Assembly (NCBI RefSeq): GCF_964204645.1
Contig: NC_134027.1
Coordinates: forward strand, 25,968,485-26,032,484
Reading direction: 5' to 3'
Source of the DNA: Tubulanus polymorphus
Taxonomy: Eukaryota > Nemertea > Palaeonemertea > Tubulaniformes > Tubulanidae
DNA: 64,000 nt
Positions 36,139 to 46,979 of the stretch are shown in pieces. Position 1 is the stretch's first letter. Each line of letters opens with the position of its first letter. The notes beneath the pieces were generated by a model, which was not told the DNA's origin, searched no databases, and saw only the letters and a list, made by a program, of their open reading frames with translations. Both the position numbers and the translations under genes were made by a program.

Positions 36139-36169
36139 CTGTTTATTACTGATGTCTTTATCATAAACA

Positions 36170-36842
36170 TTGCTTAGTTTATTTTGATTTATCTCTTTCT
36201 TCTTTTCCAGGGTGTTCCCTTTTAATTTGGAAAGCCTTTAGATTTGGGGACGTCAACTATCTTGACAAATCAACAATTTACAAATATTATACATGTTCTG
36301 ATTGAACATATCATTGTTAATATCATTATAGCAAAAGTAATTCTGGCAGTGCTTCCATTTTCCAAAATATGTGACATAATTGTACCTTTGCTTTATAGAC
36401 AGACCTTTGCAGTTTTTTTTCCTAATAATTTGCCTATGAGATTAAGTATCCTTAGTTAAAAGGGATTTCAAAATTTTGAAAAGAAATAAACCATCTCCTT
36501 TTCAACGTTTCGGTTCCATTTTACTATATACAATAACAATGAGGACGCGATGATGTTTATTTTGATTTATCTTTTTCTTTTATTCCAGGGTGTTTCCCCT
36601 TTTTGGTACAGCCTTCAGATCTGATAACCATACCATTGTTATTCTCATTATAGTAAAAGTAATTCTGACAGTGGTTCCCTTTTCCAAAATATTTAACATA
36701 ATTGCAGATTTTTTTCCCGATAATAAGGTGCCCTTTCTGAAATTAAGCATCCTTAGTTAAAAGGAATTTAAGAATTTTGAGGATCTCATGGAAGTAAACC
36801 GTCTCCTTTTCAACGTTTAGCGTTTACTATATACAATAACAG
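36170..36842 (+). repeat. Tandem duplication of about 370 bp, diverged
   Basis: TTTATTTTGATTTATCT, a pyrimidine tract ending CCAGGGTGTT, AAAAGTAATTCTG, CCTTAGTTAAAAGG and TCTCCTTTTCAACGTTT occur in the same order at 36178-36510 and 36555-36818. The second copy has internal deletions. Frames in it are short. Confidence 0.75.
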
Positions 36843-37039
36843 CACCAGTAATAATGAGTATGTTAGAGTTTCTATTAATTCTACGAATCTTTGCAGCGAT
36901 TTCCGTCGCGTTTTCTCATTGGGTCACAGCGGGCTGTCTGTCTGTCTGTCTGTTTGCCAGAGAATGTGATTGTTTACCTCAGTAACCATTGATAACACGC
37001 TCTTGAGTCCGTGTGTCGTAATATGATGATATGAAATCC

Positions 37040-37210
37040 CATAAAAACAAAGATACAACAATCCAAACTGTTTCCTCGAGGAAGCAGTAGTTAGTTATAT
37101 GTTTCGACTATATCGTAATACCTGCAGAATTGTTGTTATGATACAACGTCGAATAAGAAATTAGCTCAAGGTAACATTTCGTATTTGTTTTTCCATCTTA
37201 TTGTGGGATG
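37040..37210. repeat. Hammerhead-family repeat, mixed orientation
   Basis: Contains TTTCGACTATATCGTAATA (minus sense) and ACGTCGAATAAGAAATTAGC (plus sense), then CTCAAGG and an ATTGTGGGAT end like those at 53720 and 49010. Confidence 0.4.
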
Positions 37211-37849
37211 TTATATTTTAAGGATAGCCGTCTGCCTGCGCTAGAAGGTCAACGCGATAACGCTTTTGAGTTTTATCACAGGCATAACGAAAAACAAACG
37301 ATTTTACCAAAAATCAGAAGAAACTGCTGCTCGAGAGAGACCGATACCGCAAAAAAAAATACAACCGCGCTGATTGAAAAAATATGTTCCGAAATTCATC
37401 GTCGAAGTTCTAATTGTAACGCGGTAAATCTCATGGCCAGTGGCAAAAAACAACGAAGCCAAACATCTAGCCAGAAACCGGCGAAAATTCAAATACCATT
37501 CGTGGTCGCTGTATTTTGAAAACGCGAGCCAATAATTAGAAAAGCAAATACATGTTATCGAACTTACAGCTCGTCGATAAGCCAACGGTGACATTTGTTG
37601 TTAATGAACTATTCTTGTCCGATCGAAACTAAAATGTCCACGACTAATTTAGAAATGAACAGCGAGCGAGCGGTGTATGTCACCGCGCAATACGCCGCAG
37701 TAACCTATAGATTATTTCGCCGATGAACATCATCCCGAACTTATTCGGTTTCATGACGCATTGAGTGAAGTTTCTAAAAAAAAAATTCAAAGTTCGGTTT
37801 TGGTTACAGTAATAACGACGTTGAAATCATACTCAAAGGCTTTCTCTTC

Positions 37850-38145
37850 AGTCCTTAAGTGGTTTTAAACCAAAGACTGGTTTTATGTTGTTGGTTATAA
37901 TGGAATTGGCCTCAGACTAATTTTAGATATAAGGCAGGATTATGTAATTGACCCATAGCTCAGATGCATACTTAGTTGTGACATAAGTTCAAGTGATCTT
38001 ATATCTCAAGGCTGGTCTTAAGTAGTTAGATTGGTTATAGAACTTAGATGGTCTTAGACTGGTATTAAGTTGTTAAATTGACTAGTACTAAGATGATCTT
38101 AGACTGGCCTCAAATCTAAGACATAATTGTGCAAGGGACCCGAAG
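37850..38145. mobile_element. Two decayed palindromic MITE copies
   Basis: The first (37850-37955) is strongly diverged and ends ATGTAATTGACCC. The second (37968-38145) carries two internal units (GGCTGGTCTTAAGTAGTTAG and CTGGTATTAAGTTGTTAAAT) and ends TTGTGCAAGGGACCC. Confidence 0.45.
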
Positions 38146-39167
38146 ATTATAGCCTTCACTGGGATAAATGAGAATCTTTTTAAAGAAATTTTATCTCTAT
38201 CTAGAATCTGAGGTGAATAGAAAATAACTCGAATGGAATTCAATCCCTATTTTCGAGGTCGCATAGGAGTAAAAAGTTGATGATAATAATTATCGCCAGG
38301 TCAAGAGAGAAAATGGCGCAAATCGAGTCCATTGGCCTCGAGAAGTTATAATTATGTGGCCCGTATTTACATAGCTCTCCTCGCGAAAGAGTTGACAGTT
38401 TATTGAAGGCGAGTGTTCCATCCAGCAGCGGATCCGTCGTCGCCGACGACCAGAGGCGTATTAATCACTTAGAAGATGAAATTCCGTGCGCGCGCGGAAA
38501 AAAAACCGGCACATGAAGCAAATTAGGCATAATTACGGCGGCACGACGCAGCTACCCGCGGTCGTATACGGATAGTTAGGATTCCATCTACAAATGACGC
38601 GCGGTCATCATTAATTCCGTTTTGTTTTAATACACGAGGCTGCGACCTCCGGCCCTTAATCAGGTTTTCTCCCGGAGACCGGCAATTTATTGATATTATT
38701 TCTCGCAGTCATACAATATGCAAAGATGAGTGAAGAGGTACGACAAGAAATGGCGTAAGTTGATTACTCGGCGACTGTAATTGTGCAGGCCAGCAGAAAA
38801 CGCATAACCAAATCAACAGTAGTCTGTCTAAAAACCTTTCATCATTTTGAGTCATGTAAGCCAAGTCAAACAGAATCGACTGTCAGTACAGGGGGTATTA
38901 GCAGAAACGCAGCATCGGTAAATATTCCAAATTGATTAGAGTTACGAAGAAATGAAAAAACTTCCAACACTTATCCCCGCGTCCTTCGATTTATAATTCA
39001 TGAACCTTTTTTCCCTAACGGTATTTCGATATGCCGACTTAATTCCGGTAGTTGGAACTAGAGGGTGTCCGGGGGGGGGGGGGGTAAAGATGCGATATCA
39101 TATTTCGAACCACTGCGGAAGCTAATGAGTCATTAAAAAATACCGTCTTTAAGACTAATTTCAACAC

Positions 39168-39334
39168 AAAGATTTTAGAAGTCGATCGAGTGGAGCAAAT
39201 ATTGGGGCCTTTTGAAGCGAGAAGGGTCAATGCGACTCAAAAACATTCAAACATATTCATTTTGAGTCATGCAGACCCTTCTCATTTCAAAAGGCTATGA
39301 CATATGTTCCACTCGATCGACTTTTTAAATCTTT
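39168..39334. repeat. Long inverted repeat (arms about 75 bp, 16-nt loop)
   Basis: Arm 39168-39243 (AAAGATTTTAGAAGTCGATC ... GCGACTCAAAA) is the near-complement of 39260-39334 (TTTTGAGTCATGCAGACCC ... TTTTTAAATCTTT), with scattered mismatches. It would fold as a long hairpin. It could be a foldback element or a hairpin RNA source. Confidence 0.7.
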
Positions 39335-39470
39335 AAATTTGAAAATACACAATTTTGTTTAAAAATACTAAGCAGAGCATTGACAAAGATCCATCATAGA
39401 TTTGGAGAGCTCTGGTGAGTTCTCTACAAAATTGTGTAAAATCTTCAATTTTTAAAGATTTAATTTCATA
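39327..39470. repeat. Second imperfect inverted repeat next to the long hairpin
   Basis: AATACACAATTTTGT near 39345-39360 is inverted at ACAAAATTGTGTAAAATC near 39427-39445. Flanking AAATCTTTAAATTT is inverted at AATTTTTAAAGATTT. It overlaps the right arm of the previous hairpin. Confidence 0.5.
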
Positions 39471-40565
39471 AGAGTAAATACACAGATAAACTCATTTCGA
39501 ATCTTAGTGTTAGAATTCACCTCTTAAGATGGCAAGTTTTCAATCTTGCCACTCATTACTTTCTCCGATAGTTAGAAATATTCTAAATATGGCATTTTCT
39601 CCTGGACACTGTTTAGAGCGAAAGTCCGACCAATACCCGGTGGGGGTGAATACCTAGCTAGTAATACTCGATAATACGGAACTGTCGGCACCGGTTTAAA
39701 GAAGCTGCAATAATCGAAAATTAATAATCTGTCGAACGCATCGTGCGCCGCTCGTCGAACGATCGCCGGTTTGTCTTTGGCGGCAAACGTTGTGTTGACC
39801 CGACGAGCGAAATAGCCATCAACTCGTCATCGACGAGAGCTAAATTAGCGGCGCAGAGAAAACAGCGCGACGAACTATTGACTAAAGATACAGGTGCTGG
39901 ACGCTGAATAAATATGACGATCATATCAGTGGTCCGGTCGGTCGCCCTAATCAACTCATTTGTTCATTACCCCCGGGCCCGCGTCCGGACTGCGCCGATG
40001 CCGTCTATATTAAAAGCAACTGCCGACGGCTGATTTTTTACTTATCGAGAATCGCGACGTCCAATATGGCCGAACGAACGAATGGACATATCGTTTGACC
40101 AAACGAAGCTTTACATTCTCCAGATGCGTCGTCGTTGCTGCGCGATAATAGCCGAATAACTAACAGCAACATTAAACGGTCAGCAGTCGTTTTAGACTAA
40201 TTCGGACTACGTCATTCGTTAGGCTTCTCCGCTGACGTTATCAACGGCTAGTCACGTTTCATAACTTTTTTCCCGCGACGCAACCCGACGACGACGAAAG
40301 ATCAAAGTTTGTCGTTCCGTCGATATACGTACACACGTATTAAACTAATTAACCAGACATGAAACGCTCTCGAGATTTCGCAATAATCGATGCGAGTGAC
40401 GTCAAATTCGGAACACTGATGACATTTACCGGCTAATAAATTCAAACAAAGACTTCTCAAAAATATATGAAGTAAACCTTGCTTAGCTCTGATAAACCAG
40501 GACAGGGGAAATAAGTCATATCATATCATCATCTTTATTTACCTTTACAATTTCAGTTACATATA

Positions 40566-40602
40566 ATTAAAAATTCATAAAGATTAGTCTTTATGAATTT
40601 TT
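40566..40602. repeat. Short perfect palindrome
   Basis: AAAAATTCATAAAGA, then TTAG, then TCTTTATGAATTTTT: 15-bp arms with a 4-nt loop. Function unknown. Confidence 0.6.
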
Positions 40603-41559
40603 GATATAATGTAAAATCATTATTACCGGTAAGAGACTGATATACATGAATACATATTTCAATATATGTTTGAGTAAAGGATCAGAGAAATAAGACTAGG
40701 AGTCAGAAAATAATTTCATTTTTTTCGGAGTTACCAGTAGTCATGAGTTGACCATGTCATAGTTTGGCAAGGTTTATGGTTCAAATCATTTTAATTTCAA
40801 TAAATCTCAGAAGAAAGCACGGTTTATAAATATTTTCATAAACAAAGCCGACATAAAAACTGTCAGTTCTTATCACACACATATTGTTTGTCTGAAACGT
40901 CCATCGTCTGATCAAGGAACGACCTTCAATTATCAAGGTAAATGCTGAAACCGTTATCAGGAGATTAAGCCTTTCAGAGGTTGCTTGTTATACATACATA
41001 TATACATATAAACGTTCTTTAACCAGTGTCACAAGTCATTACTAACGAAATATACGACTTAAAAGTCGTTTTGGCGCCGCGTGGCAGTCGCGTAGGTCTT
41101 ACAGGATGCTTGCTTGTATATACGACGACGATGACGATGTCTGAAGTGATTACGGCTAACCCGGTCCTGTAATTGTGTTTAGCAATGGTGAACCGAGATT
41201 CCAGTATTCATTAACTCCTATGAGACAGTACTAACCCGTCGATAAAAATGTGCTTATTGCCTCCTGAGTGTTGGAGATACTTTATCACACGGCGCGGCGT
41301 AGGGACACAAAGGCTATTATACACTAGCTGAAACCCTCATGACACGACTTCACAATTATTCCATGCTAACAATTCACATAGTAATCAGCTCGTATAATGT
41401 ATAATTCTCAATTGACGATGAGACCTGCAGCTGATTTATTATTACTTATTATATATAGCTGACTCCTCCTCGGTTCGGTGCCGCTCGAATTTATTTGGTA
41501 AAACTTTCAATTTCCTCAATTCTTGGTATACTGAAATATTTACAGTAGTCCTAATGCTG

Positions 41560-42205
41560 ATCCCTGATTCTCAACCCAGTGAAATCATTACTGCTGTCCT
41601 TTTGTCTCCCAGTTCCCTGATTGTCAATATTTACAGCAGTCCAAACGCTACCGAGTTCCCTGATTGTCAACTCAGTAAAATATCTACTGCTGTCCTTTTG
41701 TCTCCCAGTTCCCTGATTGTCAATATTTACAGCAGTCCCAACACGCTATCGAGTTCCCTGATTCTCAACTCACTGAAATATTTACTGCAGTCCCAACGCT
41801 ACCGAGTTCCCTGATTCTCAACTCAGTGAAATATTTACAGCAGTCCCAATGCTACCGAGTTCCCTGATTCTCAAATCAGTGAAATATTTACAGCAGTCTC
41901 AACGCTACCGAGTTCCCTGATTCTCAAATCAGTGAAATATTTACAGCAGTCTCAACACTATCGAGTTCCCTGATTCTCAACTCAGTGAAATATTTACAGC
42001 AGTCTCAACGCTACCGAGTTCCCTGATTCTCAATATTTACAGCAGTCCCAACGCTACCGAGTTCCCTGATTCTCAACTCAGTGAAATATTTACAGCAGTC
42101 CCAACCCTACCGAGTTCCCTGATTCTCAATATTTACAGCAGTCTCAACGCTACCGAGTTCCCTGATTCTCAATATTTACAGCAGTCTCAACGCTACCGAG
42201 TTCCC
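41560..42205 (+). repeat. 53-bp minisatellite with deletion variants
   Basis: The unit is GCTACCGAGTTCCCTGATTC, then TCAACTCAGTGAAATATTTA, then CAGCAGTCCCAAC. About 13 copies are present, and several lack a 15-bp CTCAGTGAA segment. A diverged copy exists at 46086-46190. Confidence 0.92.
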
Positions 42206-42209
42206 GGAT

Positions 42210-42740
42210 CATCAACTGTGCATAATCATTTTTCCTAATTTTCAGCAGCGTCTATACCTCAGTTAAACAAGTAATCAACCGCACGTACAATGGAGACTCA
42301 GTAATATTCATTCTCATGTCCAGAATATACTTCGGGAACTCGGGAATAAAAACGGTGAGCGATTCGTCTTACGCCGGTGAATGAGATCATTAATAATAAC
42401 TGTTATTGCCCTTGGATCGTACAATGACTTCCACGACTCTCGATAATTATACACCTTCCTCTAGTGATTATACCTTAGTTATGAAATTTATCAAAATTAG
42501 TCAAGATTTATGACGATCGAAGGCTCGTTATTAGCGCCGGATAAACGTGACCCGCACAATTGAGGGCGTAAACAGTTATACAAATACTCGGCTTCTTTGT
42601 GTGCGGCGCTTATAAACCTTATAAACCAGAATCATTACGAAAATCTTCATCTACATCTTATAGAAGTTTGAGAAATCCTTTCCACCGCTAAATCTACCTT
42701 AATTATAATACATTTAATGCTTCTGCATGTAAGCCTATGT
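42210..42740. other. Unique non-coding sequence
   Basis: No gene seen. The missing THTPA-like C-terminal exon was looked for here on the minus strand without convincing result. Confidence 0.35.
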
Positions 42741-42743
42741 TTA

Positions 42744-43130
42744 TAGGTCACGATCACACGGAGACGATTTGGCCCCGGGTCAAACTGGCGCGGATCAGAC
42801 CCGAGTCAAATTTGGCTCGGGCTAAATTAGAGAGCGCATTCACGAGTAAACCATACGCTTGTTATGCTGTGGCAAGTGAGGTGAATCACCTCCAGGGGCC
42901 AGTTGCTCAAAAGTTGGTTAAAGATAACCAGTCGATAGATACCTGAGTAACAATGAACTTTTAATTGTCACTATGTCAACTATCCACTGGTTAACTCTAA
43001 CCAACCTTTGAGCAACTGGCCCCAGAACCAGTAAGCTATTCACAAGCAATAATTTTACCTGGGCTAGAATTCGTCTCGGGCCTGGTCCGACATTGGTCTA
43101 ATCAGGCACGCTCCTACGATCATGGCTATA
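42744..43130. mobile_element. Palindromic element (GATCACACGG end), hosting a nested MITE
   Basis: CGATCACACGGAGACGATTT, GGTCAAACTGGCGCGGATCA and TGCTGTGGCAAGTGAGGTGA match the copy at 60970-61360. Its interior is interrupted by the element at 42896-43022. Confidence 0.5.
42896..43022. mobile_element. Palindromic MITE, variant interior (127 bp), nested
   Basis: GGGCCAGTTGCTCAAAAGTT is inverted at AACCTTTGAGCAACTGGCCC, with CAG on both sides (42893-42895 and 43023-43025). It is inserted in the 42744-43130 element. The related copy near 61110-61130 shows the uninterrupted site. Confidence 0.72.
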
Positions 43131-43394
43131 GTCTACCATACGCTGCCAATAACATTTACTTGTTTTTCCTAAGCTTAAGACAGCGAGATCAGCAATGAGT
43201 TCACATGACTCCCAGCCTGCACTGTCCTCATATATATTACAGTAATTGCCTTTCCATAAAGAAGAGTCCATCGCTCGCAGAAGAGCATTCTATTTCTACG
43301 AAGTCAGAGATTTCGAGATACAATTCAACGAAATTGATAGTTGAGCAAGGATTATAGCAACGTTATGCTAACCCACAGAAAATCATCTTCTAGT

Positions 43395-43450
43395 ACATCG
43401 ATATGTAATACATCGATATATAGTACATCGATATATAGTGCATCGATATG
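43395..43450 (+). repeat. Short tandem repeat (ACATCGATATATAGT)
   Basis: Four copies of a 16-17 bp unit containing ATCGATAT. Confidence 0.8.
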
Positions 43451-43814
43451 TAATATGTAGAATGTTGAGAGCTTTGACCAGTAAGACAGTATAAATACAA
43501 GAGAAAAAGACTTTAAGCGTTCATTACCATTTCGTCATACATTATTCATATCGCCTGAAAATTCTTAATGACATAAAATGTTACAAATTGTCGTCGAGTT
43601 TATCAGGGGACTGGGGTCATCTGTATGGCGATAACTTTCAGATTAAAAACACATATTTTATCACAACTAATCCAACGTAACTCATTTGTATGGTAATAGC
43701 AGTCGCTCCCTGTGGCTCAAATAGCAATTTACTTTGAAAATTAGTCGTGTAACGCTTGCACTGTCACGACGACGTATAATTGGTGAATATTTTCACCCGG
43801 TTCAGTAATGCACT

Positions 43815-44125
43815 AATGTGCCCGACTGTTTGTTGTGTGAGGCTGTTTGTTGTGTGAGACTGTTTGTTTTGTGAGGCTGTTTGTTGTGAAAGTCTGTTTG
43901 TTGTGTGAGGCTGTTTGTTGTGAAAGGCTGTTTGTTGTGTGAGGCTATTTGTTGTGTGAGGCTGTTTGTTGTGAGGCTGTTTGTTGTGAAAGGCTGTTTG
44001 TTGTGAAAGACTGTTTGTTGTGTGAGGCTGTTTGTTGTGTGAGGCTGTTTGTTGCGTGAGGCTGTTTGTTGTGTGAGGCTGTTTGTTGTGTGAGGCTTTT
44101 TGTTGTGTAAGACTGTTTGTTTTAT
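43815..44125 (-). repeat. 17-bp minisatellite in the intron after the THTPA-like exon
   Basis: GGCTGTTTGTTGTGTGA repeated about 17 times, with GTGAAA variants. The minus frames over it (43764-44342 and 43802-44164) are Gln/Asn/Thr/Ser repeats (TTNSLTQQ) and are not supported as protein. Confidence 0.92.
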
Positions 44126-44204
44126 TGTGTAGGACTCTTTTAACGCTATTGCAGGGTAGCTCATTAGAAATCATTCTCTGGTACGAGTCCATTAGAAGTG
44201 GATC

Positions 44205-44850
44205 TGGTAAGTCGGTTTGGGCAGGGTCCAAACACATAGAAATGGCTGAGCTATGTGGGTTTGGACTGGACCCAGTCACACAAACGTGGCTCTGGCGTGC
44301 GGATTTGGACTGGATCCAGTCACATAGAAGTGGCTGTGGCATATAGGTTTGGACTATATCCAGTCACACAGAAATGGCTGAGGCAAGTGGGTTTTGGACT
44401 GGACCCAGTCACACAGAAATGGCTGAGGCAAGTGGGTTTGGACTGGACCCAGTCACACAGAAATGGCTGAGGCAAGTGGGTTTGGACTGGACCCAGTCAC
44501 ATAGAAGTAGCTGTGGCATATAGGTTTGGACTATATCCAGTCACACAGAAATGAATGAGGCAAGTGGGTTTTGGACTGGACCCAGTCACACAGAAATGGC
44601 TGAGGCAAGTGGGTTTTGGACTGGACCCAGTCACACAGAAATGGCTGAGGCAAGTGGGTTTGGACTGGGTCCAATCACACAAACATAGCTGAGGCAAGTG
44701 GGTTTGGACTATATCCAGTCACAGAGAAATGGCTGAGGCAAGTGGGATTGGACTGGATGCAGTCTAACTGTGTCATGTTAGTCAGGACTGGAACCAGTCG
44801 CATAAAAGTGGCTGTGGCAAGTGTGTTTGGACCCAGTCACACATATTTTT
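44205..44850. repeat. 43-44 bp minisatellite next to the THTPA splice donor
   Basis: The unit is GGACTGGACCCAGTCACACA followed by GAAATGGCTGAGGCAAGTGG and GTTT, about 15 copies. It contains the near-palindrome GACTGGACCCAGTC. It begins about 70 bp beyond the donor at 44918. Confidence 0.93.
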
Positions 44851-44910
44851 AGACTAAAAACTAAACTCAATTCATTTAACTGTAATAATAAAGATTTGTG
44901 TTATTATCTA

Positions 44911-44920
44911 ATACTTACCT
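44911..44920 (-). other. Splice donor ending the THTPA-like exon
   Basis: On the minus strand the sequence reads AG|GTAAGTAT, a near-perfect 5' splice site. It interrupts a codon after its first base (phase 1), just after the SKL residues. An in-frame stop follows within the intron. Confidence 0.75.
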
Positions 44921-45465
44921 AGTTTTGAAGCTAATTCGTCGATATCTGATAAAACGTCTGGAATGCGATCAGCGTTGACGACGATGCGTTCGATTTCGCC
45001 GACTTTAAAACCGAAATCAGTTTCATCTAAAACGATCGTAAACGTCTCGTAACCGAAACTACGACGTTCGGTTCCGATTCTCGCGAACTCCGCGCATCTC
45101 GCTCTGTCGACGTACGCCGTCAAATTCTCGCCGGATTCGACGGGCACTTTCAAAATCGTCGAAATAATCGCGAGAATCTCCGATTCTTCGTCCGATTCGT
45201 CGTACCGCGACGTCAACGAGTCCCGCTCGACCCCGACCTGGTTCGGAACGTGTTTACACTGCCATCTATTATCGCGTTTTCGCAGCCAACAATCGGCCAG
45301 AGTGAGCGCGTAACGATCGTTGTCGTAGTAATCATCGTAGAATTTTTCGGCGGCCAGGAACTCGGCTCCGATCGCGAGGATTTTATTCTCGCTGTCGTCG
45401 TTAACGATGAATTTACGTTCTAATTCAATCTGTTGGACTCGTGGTTGAGGGGTGACTTCAGCCAT
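44919..45465 (-). CDS. THTPA: Thiamine triphosphatase (CYTH domain), partial: 5' coding exon
   Basis: This exon encodes the first 182 residues of a CYTH-superfamily enzyme that best fits thiamine triphosphatase, a cytosolic enzyme hydrolysing thiamine triphosphate to the diphosphate. Seen: the CYTH signature ELERK at residues 14-18; YYD at 46-48; D58 and WLRKR at 60-64; WQCK at 68-71; and an acidic strand near 145-159 ending in GEIE, whose E157 and E159 fit the metal-binding tunnel residues of the family. This motif order and spacing match animal ThTPases as I know them. The family is usually about 220-230 residues, so roughly 45 C-terminal residues are missing. They must lie in a further exon at lower coordinates, which I did not find. 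I chose the ATG at 45465 because an acceptor sits directly before it. An in-frame ATG six codons upstream would lie inside the intron's pyrimidine tract. If the frame ran past the donor it would stop at 44908. Codons are CpG-rich compared with the flanks. Confidence 0.88.
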
Positions 45466-45480
45466 CTGAAAAAATAACAG
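45466..45480 (-). other. Splice acceptor directly before the THTPA-like ATG
   Basis: On the minus strand a pyrimidine tract (TTATTTTTTCAG) ends immediately before ATGGCTGAAG. This implies an upstream non-coding first exon at higher coordinates. I could not identify that exon or its promoter. Confidence 0.7.
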
Positions 45481-45535
45481 CAAAAATATTCATTTCAATA
45501 TTCATATATTCGACCTATTATGAACTATGAACAGA

Positions 45536-45739
45536 TGAGCTTTTAGAACTAAGATGATGTTAGATTGGTCTTAGATTAAGTCCTGCTTGTGCAACTGGCC
45601 TCCAGGGGCCACAGTTGCACAGTCATGACAAGTCAGTCAAGTCCAAAAGTGGTCTTAAAGTGGTTGTTAGATCGAGTATAGTACAGAGTTGGTCTTAGAC
45701 CAGTCTTAAATCTAAGCCATGACTATGAATGCTGGCCTG
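45536..45739. mobile_element. Two adjacent palindromic MITE copies, diverged
   Basis: A 5'-truncated copy ends CTTGTGCAACTGGCC near 45600. A second starts after CAG (45603-45605) with GGGCCACAGTTGCACAGTC and ends near 45739 before another CAG. The arrangement repeats the adjacency at 26072-26350. The pair lies about 70 bp upstream of the THTPA-like exon, in the intron before it. Confidence 0.5.
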
Positions 45740-45924
45740 CAGTAGATTATGCTGAGTTGGTCGGTTCAAAGGAGGGCTTTTCTGTTGTAGTATGGATGGA
45801 GTCAATAGTTTTTCATGAACTATGGATCTATCAGGAGTTTGCAGTTTTTAAATCTCCTTCCATGAGAAACTCTTGACTTACTCAGTACTGGTCAACTGGT
45901 AAACCACCGATACCATGCCAAGGG

Positions 45925-46030
45925 CAATACTTAGATTAAGACCGATCTAAGACCATCTTAGCTCAATAGCTTATCTAACTTAACTAAGACATACGACCAT
46001 TTTTGGCTTAAGTCATAAATGTGCAACAGG
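45925..46030. mobile_element. Palindromic MITE remnant
   Basis: TTAGATTAAGACCGATCTAA, AATAGCTTATCTAACTTAAC and AAATGTGCAACAGG match the family interior and right end. The left terminus is lost. Confidence 0.45.
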
Positions 46031-46085
46031 TTTCATTAATAGGAAAATTCTACCACAATTTATTTCAACAAAGCTTCGATTTCTC

Positions 46086-46190
46086 TTCAGTATCTAGTCA
46101 ACTCGACAGTCCAAACTCTAGCGAGTGCTCAGATTCTGAACTCAGTGAAATATCTATAGTCCCAGTCCTTGTCAGTAGTAGTCTGAGTAA
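46086..46190 (+). repeat. Isolated diverged copy of the 53-bp unit
   Basis: CAGTCCAAACTCTAGCGAGT, CAGATTCTGAACTCAGTGAA and ATATCTATAGTCCCAGTCC align with the array 4 kb away. A 71-codon frame spans it (46021-46236), but I see no other sign of an exon. Confidence 0.55.
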
Positions 46191-46345
46191 ACATAGTCCA
46201 GTTTACTGCCATTTGAAGAAATCAAACTTTTACTGATTACTCTTTATATACAGAGATATAACGACAAAAAGTCACAAACTGCTGTGATTTAATGTTTGAG
46301 AAATGAATGACTGTGGACAGTGATTGAGGTCTGATGGAACACATC

Positions 46346-46392
46346 TCCGCTGCTGCTGCTGCTGCTGCAGCTGCCACTGCTGCTGCTGGTGC
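46346..46392 (+). repeat. CTG trinucleotide tract
   Basis: CTG repeats with CAGCTGCCA interruptions. One frame reads polyalanine and another polycysteine. No exon boundaries are clear. Confidence 0.8.
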
Positions 46393-46979
46393 ACGCCGAT
46401 TATTCATTTTTTAAGACGTCTGATTACTGGATATTGTGTGTCGTGTTTCCGTTGGTCAACAATAAAGTTTCATCTCGGCGGCAATCACCGGACATTAGCA
46501 TTCATAGCTCGTACTCAGTGATAACTAGGCAGTAGTCAGTAATTGATCGGGCGTATTTATTAAAACGACAGATATATTGCATTTTATACGGATTTCACAG
46601 AGTCCGGCGACACTGTCGTTACTCTCGTGGGAACGCTAGGTCAAGGTCGTCGCTCGGAAGACGAAATCCGAATGGATTATACATACTTTTCATTGTATTG
46701 TGTTGTAGTCATTTGGTGAAAGCGTGAGTTCGTTTCGAAAATGGCAAACAACACCGTTTGACAAGTACAACACAAGTAGCTCTTGATACTGGCTGTAGTT
46801 CGTGCAGTGTTCTCGCTGAGGATCGCATTTCACAAAAAAACATCATGCCTCTAATTCTTGTTAAAAACGAAATTACCCTCATATGAATAGTGGGGCTTAA
46901 CATACTCAGTTTTCATAAGCTTTGATTAAAATGTAAAATTTGCATGTCGTATATTTCGGTTAAGAGCTTCAACAAGTGG

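Larger units (their letters stand above)
38150..41550. other. Non-coding sequence around hairpins
   Basis: Contains the inverted repeats at 39168-39470 and 40566, and a G run at 39071-39083. CpG-rich unique stretches at 38380-38660 and 39700-40330 show no recognisable exon. Confidence 0.45.

Noticed and set aside
42330-42370. Acceptor plus VPEV-like reading on the minus strand as the missing THTPA exon
   Set aside because: A stop follows after about 13 codons and the conserved C-terminal pattern is absent.
43764-44342. Gln/Asn-rich 192-codon minus frame as a prion-like protein
   Set aside because: It is a translation of the 17-bp and 44-bp minisatellites in the intron beyond the THTPA-like donor.
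46324-46521. CTG tract as a polyalanine or polycysteine exon
   Set aside because: No splice sites or flanking conserved sequence were recognised, and similar tracts occur elsewhere in non-coding DNA.
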